This document shows, one piece after another, positions 22,601 to 37,600 of a DNA stretch of 64,000 nucleotides. The notes below the pieces were generated by a model, which searched no databases, was not told the origin of the DNA, and worked only from the letters and a program-made list of their open reading frames with translations. Origin of the DNA: Chamaea fasciata. Lineage: Eukaryota > Chordata > Aves > Passeriformes > Sylviidae. Each line of letters opens with the position of its first letter. Position 1 is the first letter of the stretch. The stretch is taken from NCBI GenBank assembly GCA_029207755.1, contig JARCOQ010000002.1, forward strand, positions 86,640,087-86,704,086. Reading direction: 5' to 3'. Position numbers and translations under genes: made by a program.

Positions 22601-25600
22601 CTTATATTCATGTATGTGAATATTGACAATCATAATTTTTTGTGGTCAGGATAGCTTGATACTGCTGTAATGCTGGGGACATGTTCCTCAAAATCTGATG
22701 GCATGAGTGCCTGCTGCAGAGAGAAAAACAGGTAGGTTCTGGAGTAAATGCAGAAAGGATGAGGAATGTGGGAATCAAAGAGGATGGCAGCAGGAAAGGA
22801 GCTGGAAGAGAAAGGAAGGAATAGGGATGGAAGTGAGAGACTTAAGAAGATAAGTGCTGACATATGACTTTCAAGGATACCACACCAAACCAACCATCTG
22901 CAGGGTAAAGCATAAAGAGATGGAGACCTCATGTTGCTAAATGCTCCAGCTGGTGCTGCTGGCTGCTCTGGGCTCAGTGCACAGCTGGTGGGTAGTAGCA
23001 GCCTTGCGTGGTCTCTACTGTCTCTGAGCTTTCAAGATGGGACTTGGAGGACCTTGTGTTCCAGAAAATGTTTCCCTTTATAGAGGACAAACCAGTTTAA
23101 ACTTAAAAAATACAAGCATACGACTGCTGATGTCCAGACAGGTGTATTTACTTGCCTGTAAAGCCTCAACTTGTGAAGCTCTGGTTTCATAGAATCACAG
23201 GATGGTTTGTGTTGGAAGAGACATTTAAAGGCCATCTAGTCCAATGCCCTGGCAAGGAGCAGGGAAATCTTCAGCTAGATTGTGTTGCTAAGAGCCCTGT
23301 CCAAATTGGCCTTGAATGTTTTCACAGGTGGGATATCTGCCACCATCCTGGGCAACCTGTTACAGTGCTTCACCACTCTCATTGTAAAAAAGAAAACAAA
23401 AAATCCTTATATCTAGTCTAAATCTGCCTAAATCTTTTAGTTTAAAACTATTATCCCCCACTGTATTGCAATAGGCGCTACTAAAATGTTTGTTCTCATC
23501 CTACAGGCCTCTTTTAAATGTCAAAGGATTGAAATGAGGTGTTCCTGAAACCTACTCTTCTCCAGGCTGAAGAACCTTGGGTTGTTCAGTTTTAGAGCAG
23601 AATTGCCTTTGTAAAACCTTTGTAGGATGGCCCTGGGAAGCAGTATTTGAATATTTAAACATATTAAAGAAGTAGTTAGACAGGATATAGATTATCTTGA
23701 AAAATTAGACAAAGCAGATGAGTCTTGTACTATGTTTTGCATACCCAACACATATGCTCAGATTGAGGTGACTGGCAACTTTAGTTCAGCAGGATTAGAT
23801 CTGCTATGCAGTGAACAGTAATACCATATGGACCCTTTCCTACCTGCACTGCCCAAAGTTCTGCTTTCTTGCCTATTCCTTGCACTAGACTACACCGCTC
23901 TTTATTTCTTTCGCTTCTTATTTTCATTAAAGTTCTGAAATTATTAGTAATATAAGAATGTTAATATAATTTGGATTTATTATTCTTACTGGTTCATTAA
24001 GGAAATTATTGCTTGTTTTAGAGATGGGAACTTATTGCCACCTTTCTGAATTATTGAGGATTCATTCATTTTTCACTTGGATCATGAAAGTCTATTATGT
24101 ATGTGTATCTGAAAGTCAACAGTATTAATCATTAATGCCTAATGGCCTTGTCTTGGAGTGTCCTTGGACATGCTAAATGACTCAGCTCCACCAGGATACC
24201 CTTGAGATTTCTTCAGTGGAAATTAAATGAACTGAAACTAGAGGAAGGTTATTTAATGAACAGTCATCATTCTCCTAATTCACAAGTTTGGAAAAATATC
24301 ATTACAAGAAGCCCCCAGAGACTAAAATCTTATCAGTAGAAACTTGATAGGTGATGGAATATGTTATTAGCATAGTTCTCAATCTGTGTATCACCTATGG
24401 AAAATGCAGAGGGGGAAAAGTGGATCCCCTTCTGTAGGGCTGATGAAAGACTGCTGCTCCATGGGATTGTCACCAGTGTCTGTGCTGAGTGGCTGCTGAT
24501 GCCTCTGATGCAGGCTCTAGTCTTCATTAGCAGTGAAGAAATGGAAAACATCCCTTTGCTTCCTTAGGCACATTCCCCATACCCTAGGTAACTAAAGGGA
24601 GAAGAATACCTCTGTAGGAAAATTGAATTTTCACCTGCTGTGCCACAATGGGCTGCTGTGGTTGGAGAGTCCTGAAGCTTGCCCTGGCACTGCTGATCTG
24701 CCAGGGAGTTATGGCCCTGGAATGGACTACCATGATCTGCCACTGCCACCTCAAGGGAAAATATCACTAAGAGGCAGGTTATGTCTCGGTAACTGATCCA
24801 CCTGTAGGCTGGTACAAAACCAACCTGCCTGTTGTTTGAGACAAATATCTGGTGGTTGGTGGCTCCATGTCAGGCATTCAGGATAAAATGGACTTTGAAC
24901 TGGAATGTGATACCCTCACTTCCTTGTCAGAAAGGCTGACTAGTTTGCTTCCTTTATCCTGCATTTAAAACCAATTTGTAAACCTGAATGAAGATGCTTT
25001 TCTATCTAATGAAATAGCTAATGTTACTGAAGAAATAAAATGCTTTTTGTTATGATGAAGGTCAGAATCTGGTGATGGAGAGTGGAGATAATGATAGTTG
25101 ATGTTGTCCTTAACTGAAAAGAACAGGTTGTGGCTGATGTCTAATGTTTTTCTTGACACAGGATGACAGCATGTGCGGTGACAATGAAAAAATATGTGGA
25201 GGAGAATGTTTCCCAGAATTCTTATACCACAATAAAATATTTCATGAAGATGCTAAGCAGCATCAGTGAGACCCTGATTTTTGTGTTCATGGGAGTGTCT
25301 ACAGTGGGGAAAAACCATGAATGGAACTGGGCCTTCATTTGCTTCACTCTGCTCTTCTGCCTCATTTGGCGGACACTGAGTAAGTCGGCTTTTGCAGACA
25401 ACCTTCTCTGCACCTCTGAGAAAATCTCTTTGGTACAAAGTTGTGTCAGAAAATCTGTGGGGACTGGCACAACTGGTTTAAAAACAAATTTAATGGGTTT
25501 ATATTAGTGACAAATTTCAGAAATCTACACAGAGAGAAAAAAGGGAAAGAAGCCACACACAAATCTGAATGCCAGTCTCCAAGCACAGACTTTAAGTCTA

Positions 25601-28600
25601 GGTGAAAAGGGAATTTTTAAGCAAAGTTAAAATATTATCATGATTATGCTTATAGAGATGTTTATATATTAATTTACTATATGCCCCTTGGGTATGTGGG
25701 CTTCATAATGATTTCACCACACACTGTCATTAACTTACAAATTAGATAATGTATATCATCACATTTGCAGTACTATAACAGTACAGCTCCTGGGCTGGGA
25801 GTGCTGGAGGCGCAGGGAAAGAGGGAAGGTGAAATTTAGCACTGATAGATAACCGAACAAAGACTTATACCAACAGAACTATACTGCTACTCCTCACAAG
25901 TCGCGTCTAAAGTTTTAAACTGCTAGAGAAGTAGTGCCCATATGAAATTATTCCATTTTTGCACATGGCACGTCCCATTCCTGCAAAGGTCTCCTACTCT
26001 CTGACCTGTGGTACTGGGATTCCTCTGTCATGGGCAGGGCAGTTTATAGATAATGTCAGATGAGTTGTGAGACTGTTTTTCATCTTCTCCTAATGTCCAG
26101 GATGGGTTGAAAATAATGCTGAAAAGAGAAAAGGAATAAGAAGGCTGGTGGTTGGTGTTCTGGGGGTGGTAGCAAAAAGAAAGTAATTACATATTTTCTT
26201 TATATATCTGGACCAAGCACGGTCTCTAAATTTTTAAAGGCTTGCTGTACATTTTGAAATATCCTTCCAATTAAGACAGGAAGAGTGCTCTCTTGATATA
26301 AAAGCTGTTTTCCAGCCACATGTCCATCCTTCTCTCAGACACCAAGGGGAGTGCTAGATCTTTCCAAAGAAAGGCCAAAATATTTTCTGCTAAGTTTTTT
26401 TGTTAAAATGATTTCATCATTTTCTCTGAAGCTTTGCTAAAGTAAAGAGTCGTGGCCTGAGGGTGATGCCTTACATAGGCTGTTTCAGTCTGAGTATCTG
26501 ATGTCTTGCATAGTTAGAAGTAGCCAGAAAAGGTCTTGCATTAAGTAGTGTCCAGCAACCTACATAAGAGGATACTGCTACTGCCTTTACCTCTAATAAT
26601 CTGAGTGTATCAGTGACAGCTGTGTAAAATAACACAGCAATTATCAGCATTTGTCAGCTTTTATGCCAGTAATTTAACAGTTTCCACATAGAGCATAGGG
26701 TACATAATTCTTCTGGAAGATGAAGAAAATTGACTAAATGAAACAAGTTGCTAAAAGTACTCTGTAAAGACAGGTTGCAGTTCTTACACAGCCACAAATT
26801 GTCTTATTAATTTTAAAATTTTATAAAAAGTAAAACAAAATTTGAGAAATAAACAAAGAATGAGAGACACAATAAACCCGAGGATTAAAAATTAAAATGC
26901 TATTACTCTTTTTCTTTCAGTGAATCAGTCCACAGGACTTGTTGGTAAAGTACTGTTCAAACACCTTAGGCAGACACTGTATGGAAAATAGGAAACATTG
27001 CAAGGGAAGGCACAGGGAAAACTCTCACCCAGCTGTTCTTCTCTTCTCCAGAACACTTTGGAGAAAACTATGCAACATAAATATAGGAAGTAAATGTTTT
27101 CCCCTAATCTCTCTTCTAAACTGCATTAAAGAATTAAAATCCTGAAGCTGTTAGGAACCCCGGTATTTTATGGGAGATATTTCACACAAGCCAAGTTTAG
27201 CAGTTGGTCAAAGAGAAGCTACAGGAAACAAAAACTGAAAAAAATGTGGGCTGTCAACAGTTCCCCAAGCAAAGACATTGTTTTGCTTTTAATATTTAAT
27301 ATTTTCTTTTCATCCTTGATTAATAATAGCTGTGGGTTTTTTCCCTTCCTAGGTGTGTTTGCTCTCTTCTACATCAGTAACAAGTTCCGAACGTATCCTT
27401 TCACCTTCAAAGACCAACTCATTATTTCTTACAGTGGTCTCCGAGGAGCCAGCAGCTTTTCTCTTGCATTCTTGCTTCCAGTGAATCTTTTCCCCAGAAA
27501 AAACCTATTCATCACTGCAACTCTTGTGGTTATATATTTCACTGTGTTCATCCAAGTACGTATATTTCTTAATGGAGAACTTTCATGTGATAGAGGTGAC
27601 TGAAAGCTTCATGGTGAAAATAGCATTGAATTTACTCTTAGGCTAGGACAAGTTAATTGCATTTCAGGGCTAGATTTAGCACTGCACTCTGTAATTAGCC
27701 TTTTTAGGGCTTTTAGGTAATACAAAAAAAATATGTATTGAAAATATGTATCTTCTAAAATATTCAGGGGAGAGGGCACTTGGTGTCCAAAATAGCTTAT
27801 GTTCACTCCACATGCATTTGCTGGTGCTTCAAATTTAAGAAGTATTCTAACTTTACATTTCAGCACTGATTCATTCTATATTAGTGATGTATCTAAAACC
27901 GACCAGAAAACCAGTATGTCTGTTCTGTGACAGATTTTGAATCTTATACTTTTATCTTTGTCTGTCTTGAAGACCAAATACAAATATTTTAAAATCCTTT
28001 GTAAAAGAGTATTAAAAAAATTAAAATGAATAAGTCATATTTGTAAATACATGTGTCTACTTTAGATATTTGGGTTTTTCCACTTGGCTTACTGCTGGAA
28101 GAACTGAAACTTCTAGAGAACTTGCATCCTATATTTTGTATTTTCCAATACCAATGTGTCAGATCCTGTATGGTGCCAATGGGGCACTATGCACTTGTGC
28201 TAAGTAAGGCACTTAGGTTCCACCAGACCATTTAATAAAAAACCAATTTGTTTCTATTTCCCCTTTTAAAATGGTTTTCTAAGAAATGGGAAAAACTGAA
28301 AACCGTTCCTAAGTGAAAAACCCCTGGAATGCTTAATTCTGAAAATGTTGAAGTAAATGGTTTCAAGATTTCAAGACCTCACAAAGATAATATTTTCTTT
28401 CATATGAGTTCTCTTTTGAAGATGGTTGCCAATGAGTCATTTACTTTACGTAATTAGAATATGCCAATAAATAGAATCTCACTTAACCCTCTATAATTTT
28501 TTTTTGATTTTTAATTCTCTTCTGTAGCTCTCCATACAAATAATGGTTCGTTTCTCTGCTAAGAAGCAGATTTCCTAACTGATTAAAATTATCCCCTTTT

Positions 28601-31600
28601 GCTTTCTTTCTATTTTTGCCTAGAAGATAGTTAACAATTCAACTCATTATTCCAAATGCAGGGAATCACAATTGGACCATTGGTCAGATATCTGGATGTT
28701 AAAAAGACGAACAAAAAGGAGTCTATCAATGAAGAAATTCATGTGAGAGTAAGTTCTTGATATCAATAACTGGTATCCCAAAAAGAAAATAACAGGTATT
28801 CTGAAAGAGCTGGAAAGAGGGAGACACTTGTAAACCTGGCAATCAGTGGATTTGGACACTCAGTGCTTTTGAGAATATATGGAGGTAACCCTAAGCATGA
28901 TTTTCAAAAATATTGCATAACATTTTTATTCATATTTATTATCATATTATACTATCATTTCACAAGTGTCATGGTGTAGTAGGTCCCTTATTTATTGGTA
29001 CTCTGACCATGGGAGGACAGAAACAGAAATGAAATATTTACAGAATTCATTCACTATCCTTCCTAGCTTAGTCAGATACATTTGTTGCCATCTTTTGAAT
29101 GGTTCTACACATACTGAAACCTTAAAAGCCATTAATACAGATTTATTGAACTGAGTTGGACCATTGGACTGAAAACTTAGTTTCAAGTTATTCTGAGTAA
29201 TGATCTTTTCTCCTCTCAAACATTTACTTCAGTTCTCTAATTACTATCAAATAAAATAAAGTTGCTCAATCTGACTTAACAACGTTCTAGAAAAGGTATG
29301 TACATTCTTTCATTTCACAATAGGGAATAGGTTTGAAATAAACAGAAACAATGTACCTTGAAATGAAGCACTCACAGAGACAGCAAAATTACAGCATCAC
29401 AAGTGATTTTGAATTTAAAGTGAATTTAATTCTTATTTGAGCCTTTACACTTAACCTTGAAGAGAACTTGCATTTAAAAGCACCCCTTATGACAATATAT
29501 CTGTAAGAATTGGCTTTTTTCTGCCTCTATATTGCTAGAAACATACAAAAAAAAATGACTGAAAGTAATAGTAGTTAGCAGTGACCAGTCTCACATCATT
29601 CTGCAGAACCTCAGAGAACTTACCAGCCAAGGTGAAGGTGTTGGTATGTGGTCCTGTGCCTCTCCCAGGAAGGTCAGACATGAGGAAGGGAAACTTGTTT
29701 GACAAAACCAAGAATTTATATTTTGGGTTCAGGAGACAAAAAGGACCAGACATTTTTTTCCTCCATTAAAATGCTGCTAATGCAGCCAAGCTGCCACAGT
29801 GGCATATTTGCCTTAATTTTTAGAGAAATGTAGGTGCTTTCAGAATTAACTTACATGAACAAATAAAAAAATAAATCTCAAAATCCTGTCAACAAGTGTG
29901 TATTTGAGATAATGCTTCTTTTTTCATAATGGCTACATAAGATTTTTCCATGTTTATTTCTATAGCTGATGGATCACTTGAAGGCTGGTATTGAAGACAT
30001 ATGTGGACATTGGAGTCATTATCAGCTGAGAGATAAGTAAGTATCTCTTATTGATGTCTAATATAATAAAATAACCTCTCTATCATGTAAAATATAGTAG
30101 GTAAATAGAACAGGAAATCAAAATGCTGGGGTAATGTGCCATATCTCTTTTTAGAAACTGAGCTCCTGAGTAACCATTAACTCTTGAGAAAGCAATGCTC
30201 ATATATTGCGTGCTGAACTGGATCTCCACAAGCAGAAAATAAGCCTTCAGAAAGAAAATTATAGCCTGAGCACTTATGCTGCAGACATCAGCCTGTGCCT
30301 AGCCTTGGTATAAACCTAAGATCCCAGGCCATGCTTCTTTAATTCTGGATTTACAACATAAGCTACACATGGTGTCAGTGCTTCACTGACTTTTGCTGTG
30401 AGCCTCCACAGCAAATAGAATCCCTTGCTGGTGAGTAGAGACTCAGTAACAATTACTCACCCATCCTTAGGGGTCTTTGCATTCAGTAATATCTAAAATA
30501 AGAGTGCTGAAGGGAATGTAATTTATGAATTTAAGTATCCAGTAGCATAAATGGATACTCTCAAGCTAGTCTTTAGTTAGAAATGCATTGTCACTTCCAT
30601 AAAAAGGATGAGGTGATTTTGTGAAGCTTTGTGGCTCTTCCAAGCACTGCCCAGAAGACATGGATCTGCTGTTCCCTTTGCATGTTTCCTAAGGGAGCCC
30701 TCTGGGCATGTTGGCCACCACCACAGCATGTGAAGGGAAGTAGGGAAAAGGCTGATTTTTCTTGCCCCCAAACGTATTATTATTATGCTGTGGGCTAAAA
30801 GTTATCTGTAGTTATGCCTAGGCTTCTGTGCGGGAATCCTGCCTGACCTTTCAGTGTTGGACTCCAGTAATCTAGCAAAGGGTGTCTGCTGGGACTTGTG
30901 GCAAGTCTTTTCATGACTGGGTTTCTCCCCATGGAAATCAGGGATTAAGAATGGGAAGAGGGTGACTTGTTTGCATCCAATTCTTGTTCCAATGGGGACT
31001 AATGATATAATGTACCAGGGCATATCCAGAAACTAAAACGTCTTCTTGGCTCTGACAGTACAGAGATAGCTTTAGGACATCCATCTTCTGGGACCACATC
31101 ACTGTCTGTGCAGTCAATAAACTGAGAAAATCTCTGTTGGAGCAGTAAATCCCATGAAATAGCTGCATTTACACATGTCTGTGAGTAAATTCTATCCCTT
31201 TGTCACACACCAACCTGATACCACTGAAAAGGGAATTTTGCCCAAACTTGCCATAAATGTAGTGCTTTGGTTCATGGGCAGATTGAAAAACCACCATGTC
31301 TGAAGACATTTAACATAAGAAGATTGTATTAAAAAGTATTCCCTAAACTTCTGTATGCAACTTTAAAGTTGTGTATCAGAATTAATTTACCTAAGCAATG
31401 ACAATCCAGGAGGCCTTCTGTTACACAGGAAAACATAAAGAGCTCTAATTCCTGTGCAAATATTTATGTACCTACCTCTGGTATTAATGAATAAAAAATG
31501 GATTTTGCTAAGGAAAAAAAGATACAAATCCTATGGTGCTTTTCCCAGCATCTTGGAGGACCTTACCTTGCTGTGGCCAACTGTTCCTTTGAAAGAAACA

Positions 31601-34600
31601 GAACTGTTGCTCTGCTGAAGATCTGCTGTTGTTCTGCTAAATGTCTGCCTGAAAGCATGTACCTGTTCCAAGGCACACACACACACATTCACATTCAAAT
31701 TATGCCACACATTAGTGATATTTTACAATCTGCACCATGCAAGCACATAGTATTTTGGGGTCCTTTCAATTTCTCTGTTATTCAAAATACAAAGAAATGT
31801 ATTTTCTCTGCTCTAATTGTCAGGATTCAAAATTATCAGCAATGTAATGGGCCCTAACTACTGTAACTGCTGGGCCACTTAGAGCCTCATTGGCGGCTGG
31901 CTGAATAGGCCAGGATTACTGTAAGAGCAGCTGCTGCTGTTATGCCCTACTATAATGCAAAATTTGTACAAAAGCATGGAGACTGGCCGTATTCTTCTCT
32001 GACAAATGCGGCAGTGTAATATGCAAACATACACATAGGCTTCTTTTTCTTCTCTGATTGCAGCTTGTTTCTTTCTTTTGTCTAGCGGGCTCTGCAATCT
32101 CTGTGGACCTGTAGACTATGCCAAATATCCCCCTAAAGGTCTCTGCTCACCAGGCCTTCAGGAGTCCACAGGTGCCTCTAATTTGTATTCAGTTTCCATC
32201 AGTGAATTGTAGATATATGCATTTGAATGAAGATCAGCTTGTACTACAGAAATGAAAACATATTTCCTTTTCTACGCTTTAATTTTGGTATCTCTTTTGC
32301 AGATTTAAGAAGTTTGACAATAAGTATTTGAAGAAAATTTTAATTCGGGAACACCAGCCCAAATCCAGCCTTGTGTCATTGTACAAAAAGATGGAAATAA
32401 AACTGGCCATCGAGATGGCCGAGAGTGGCATGAAAATTTCAAAATCATCCGCTACTTCTTTGCAGTGAGTACCAACCTCCTGATCCTTTGCAGAGTAGGG
32501 ACAGGAGGAAAGGGACAAAATTTAGGAAATACCCAAGGTATTTCATTACTTAATTAAAGAAAAAAGAAGACAGTTATGAAAAGAGAAGATTCAATTTGGT
32601 GCTCGTATTACTTGCGCTTTGCTCAGAGAGTGAAAATTAAAATCATGGACATTTCCTCTGTTTCTTTTCCATGATGGGCAGTCCTGAAGAGGAATCATGA
32701 GTCAGGTATAGAAGCCATTCTGGTTGCTTTAAATCACAGTAGTGGCTCAAGACAGATGTACTTGTCACTTACGTTGCCAATGGGTTTCCTTAATCCCTGC
32801 CGGATGCTGAGAGACCTGCAGGGTGGCTTAAGCACGCAGGTCCTGACTCCATTATCCCAATCATGAATTTTTGCTGAGAGCAGATTTCATTGTAGCATTT
32901 GCAATTTTTGCTGCTCCAGTTTGCAATCCCTCAAACCACCTTGCCACATTTTGGTATTGCCAAAACAAACAAATTTGTCCAATTAAACATTGAGAGCAGT
33001 CTGCCAAGAAAGACTTGAGGATACTTGTGGTGGAAATGCTGGACATGAACTGTCAATGTGCACTCACAGCCCAGAAAGACAACCATATCCTGCATAAAAA
33101 GTAGTATGGCCAGTAGGTTGAATGAGGGGATTCTCCCCTGCTACTCTGCCCTTGTGAGACCCCACAGAGCTGCGTCCAGGTCTGGGGTCCTCAGTTCAGG
33201 GAAGACATGGGCCTGTTAGAGTGGGTCCAAAGGAGTGCCACGAAGATTATCGGAAGGCAGAAGCACCTCTCCTAGGAGATAGAGAAGACTCTGGGAACAC
33301 TTGTTTCTCCTAGGAGATAGATAAGACTCTGGGAACACTTGTTTGCATATTTTCAGTACTTAAAGAGGGCCTACAAGAAAGGTGGGGACAGACATTTTAG
33401 TAGGCTTGTAGCACTAGGACTAGGAGAAGGTAGGTTCAGACTAGGTACAAGAATTTTTATGATGAGGGTGGTGAAAGTCTGGAGCAAGTTGCTCTGGCAG
33501 GTGGCAGGTGCCTCATCCCAGGAAACATCCCAGTTCAGGTGTGATGGAGCTCTGAACAACCTGAGAGCTGAGGATGTCCCTTGCTCATGGTGGGGGGGTT
33601 GGAACCAGATGCAAGCCATTCTATGATTCTATCAAACAGTAATGCAACTTGGCATCAGACAGACTGGGGGACAAATCTGGTGGGATCTCCAGAGGGAACA
33701 GAGGGAACTACCCTCTAGGGGAAAAGTTGCACAAATCTTCTGTCTTGCATACAATAATTGAAATGCATGAATTTATCCTTGCCTTGCAACACACTGTCCA
33801 GAGCACAGGTATTGCTCCAGGCACTTGCGTCCAAAATTTCTTTCCTGGGTTCTTGCTGACCACTTCTGCTGCTATTTCCTTCTCTTTCCTGTTGCATGCT
33901 TAAACCACTCTCCATTTTTCAGCAGTTCTGGTAGGGTCCAGCATATTACCTTTTTTGAGTGATGATCTCTACCAATAGCAGAAAATCCAAATATCAACTA
34001 GATATTAAATAAAAATCTTTCTTGAAACTTTGCCTTACTCATGTCAAGATCAATCTGCTTTCTTGTACTGATGTCAGCATGCAGTGTAAGACCTAGCCCT
34101 TTTCTCTCTAATTTATTCTTTGCTGAATGGATGATATTAAAAAAGACTGTCAGGCTCCTTTCTGTCTGCTGTAATCCCTTAACCATTCTGAGCCAAGAGA
34201 AAATGTGCAAGGTTGTTAGACAATCCATGGCAAACAAACCACATCCCTCTACTTTTCCTGAGGGAATGAGACAATGAGACAAATCGCTCCAGCATAGTTC
34301 AAAAAAATTCTCTTGACCTGAGAATTTAGATTGAAAAATATTCTTTAATAAACAGCTGATATGATGGATTAATTTTTGCCATCTCTGCTCTAGCTATAAT
34401 TGAATTTTACTGTGCATCATCCTCTGATGAGAAAGCCACTTTAAAAATGAAGTGTCAACTTCAGAAAAACAGCCTGTGGCTCAAAACCGTTCTGATCTTG
34501 CAGGCTGTGAGAGTGCGCTAGGAAAATACATGTTTTCCCACCTCTGTTCATTGATAAGTATCTGCTGTTGAGCACTGCAGGAGACAGGATATTGAGCTGA

Positions 34601-37600
34601 TTGGTGGATCTTTGGTCTGAGCCAATACAGAAGTTCTTGTTGTCTTTCCCTTTAGCAATTAAATGAACCTGTGTAAAAGGTTTCTAAATGTATATATAAA
34701 TTGTCTGATTGCTGTCAGTGATTCAATATGTACCTAAAGTCCCTGTCTTCAGTGAAGATACAAAACTCTGGGCATGAACAAGAGGAGGTTTGAAATAAAA
34801 TTCCAATGTATGGCATGTAAATCTTTATTAGCAGTGCCAGAGTAGCAAGAAAACTCTCACTCACACTTCTGATCAGTTTTGCAACCTTTATGCACACAAG
34901 GAGATTTACTTTATAAGAATCAAAGCAGATGTCCAATGCTGTGAATTAGAGAATTGCATTCATGCTGGTGTGATTCCTGCAGGTGGAGTGGGTGTCCAAT
35001 TTACAGTAAATATTCCCAGTGTGGAGTGAAAAAGTTTGCCCATGGATTGTGCAACAAAGAATCCACATTGGAATGAAAGCAGAGCATTTGGTTGTGATAT
35101 TTTGGAGAATTTAAGCCTTATCAACAAGAATGGAAATGGCAAAAGTGGAGTCTAGGAGATATTATCAAAACTGTGGGTTTATGGCTGTTTTTGTAGGAAA
35201 TATGACCGTTAGAGAGAAAGATGTTTTGATACTGACTTTACTTAATGCTGGCTTCATATTGTTGCAATATTGACTTTGGTAAATCTTAGAATGTATCAGT
35301 ACAGTGCAGATCAGAACCAACTGTTGTGTTGTCATTTGTGGTGGTACAGTTATGCGAAAGTTGTGCCCAAAAATGTTATTCCTTCACAGGATGAGTGAAA
35401 ATTAATGGAGAGTTTACAATGTTCAAAATTTTAGATATAATATTAAAAAAAATGACCCAGATTGTGCAAGTAACAACGTATCAACTATCTCCATATCCAA
35501 GGAAGAAAGAAAAAATGTCATGACAGTCATTACAGAGAGACAGTTTTCATGGCATATTATAATATATCTTTTTCTTCAAGAATGTATGTCCCATGGTGTT
35601 CTTCATTGTAACGTGTTGGAAGATTCAATAAGAACAAAGAAATTGTTTCAATAAGGATTACTTTATGGGTTTGGTGATGTACTGAACATGTTTAGGGTTT
35701 TTTGAAAGCCCTTTCTTAATGTATTGCAAAATGTAAAAGCAATCTGTTTCTTATTACCATATGCATTGTTATCAGTTGGGTAGGTTCATTTCCAATCCCA
35801 TGAAAAGAATGACGTTTTTTTATTTGTGTCAGAACAATATAGATTATCTTAATGCAATTTTTTCTCTTGCTCAACGGAGACTCAAAGAGTTTTATTTATT
35901 CTATTTAATTCACTTTAAGAGCAAAATAATAAGATTTGAAATGAGTTAGAACTGACTACTTTTGTGCTGGCATGTGGAGAAAGTCAGGTATGCAGCTGGA
36001 AAAGTAGAGATAATTGGATAATCTCCCCAGTGGAGTCAAGTTTTTCCCCGTTTAGATGCTTTTCCCTATTTATTCCCAACTCAAAGGTATAAAGACCCTG
36101 TGGACACATTCAGTGAAGCACAAAGCAGGGAGGCAGTTCTTCCCTGTGATGTCAAAGCCACCTGCAGCAACTATTCCGGTTCCATTTGCATTACACAAAT
36201 GAGCCAAGACTGTATTTTAGAGACCAGTCTTTGTTGACAGTCTTCAGGGCTTGTGCCTGTGTATGTTTTCTCAGATGTAACTAGTGTCTCCCTGTTGTCC
36301 AAAGGGACATCAGAGAGGGGCTGCTGACAGCAAGGAGTGGTTTCCCTGCTGGGGAGGGCAGCATACATGGGCTGTGCCCCAGTCCGAGACACACCACACC
36401 CAGTAAGGAGTAAAGGTGCAGTGCAGCCAAGCCTGGAAAATTGGTAGCATCCTCAGATCCTCTCAGTGTATCTCTGAGAACTGAATCAAATGAAAAAGGA
36501 ACCAACCAACCAATCCACCCACCCACTCAGTCAGTCTGGAATTGGGTGATGGTGAAGGTCTTTTTTTCCGTAATGGTAAATAACTAACTTTGTTGTTATT
36601 GCAATTGTTGAGAATGGATGAACGTCAATTAAACATTTGTTGGGAAGGATTTGTCAGGGACAGGATAAGATTTCTGGTCAAATCAAGAAAGGTAGTCCTT
36701 TTCTGTCACAATGACTTGCCAGCAGATCAGTGGCAGACTCATGGGTCACTCATGCTTCAGTGAGGTCCTTACCCTGCTGCTTATCCCAGTCCTAGCTCTA
36801 ATACTACACCTTAACCTGCTGTTAATTTCTCTCATTGTTTTTATTTCACAGAAAAAAGTCAGATCTCTGTTTCAGTCTGATGGCAGAATGAAAACACATT
36901 CCAAAACCTTGAAATATATCAGGAATTAATTCTTATATTCCAGGGGCTTTGGACAGGGGCCAGGGCACCAGGGACCACTGTCTACTTGATGGTAAGAGGC
37001 AGTAAAATACAGAATCCAGGTAGTTCATTTTGGTCCTGCAAGTTTTCAAGATATTCATAGTAGATTATAGGAAAAAACCACTGGCAATATTGTTAAACTG
37101 GATGTAATTGCAAATTACAACCTTTTTCCTATGTTTACATCATAATCACACTTTACCTTGAATCAATCTTCCTTTGCCATTAAAATTTTTAATTTATTTT
37201 AGAGGAAGTGTGAGATAGATGCACACAAAACTTTGGCAATACTGTACATTGATCATCATTGATTTTTTAATTGTACAATTTACAGACAACATTTTAAAGG
37301 CATCACTTAGCTGAAAAATAGCAATAGCACCTGCAATCCCTTTTTTTTTTTTTTAAGAGGCAAGGAAGCAAAATAGGGAAAGGATAAAATCAGAAACAAC
37401 AAAATGAACTCAGACTGATTCATCCTGGATGATCACTATCTATTTCCCTTTCTTTTCCTGGGAATTCATCTGAACACTAACTCTCACAGTGATTGACTGA
37501 TTTGGTGAAACCTGATAACTTTTCACAGCAGCCATCCTCCACTGTTTTGCTACCAAGTGACTGCAGGCTTGTCAAAGTTTTTTAAAGACACAAAGATAAC

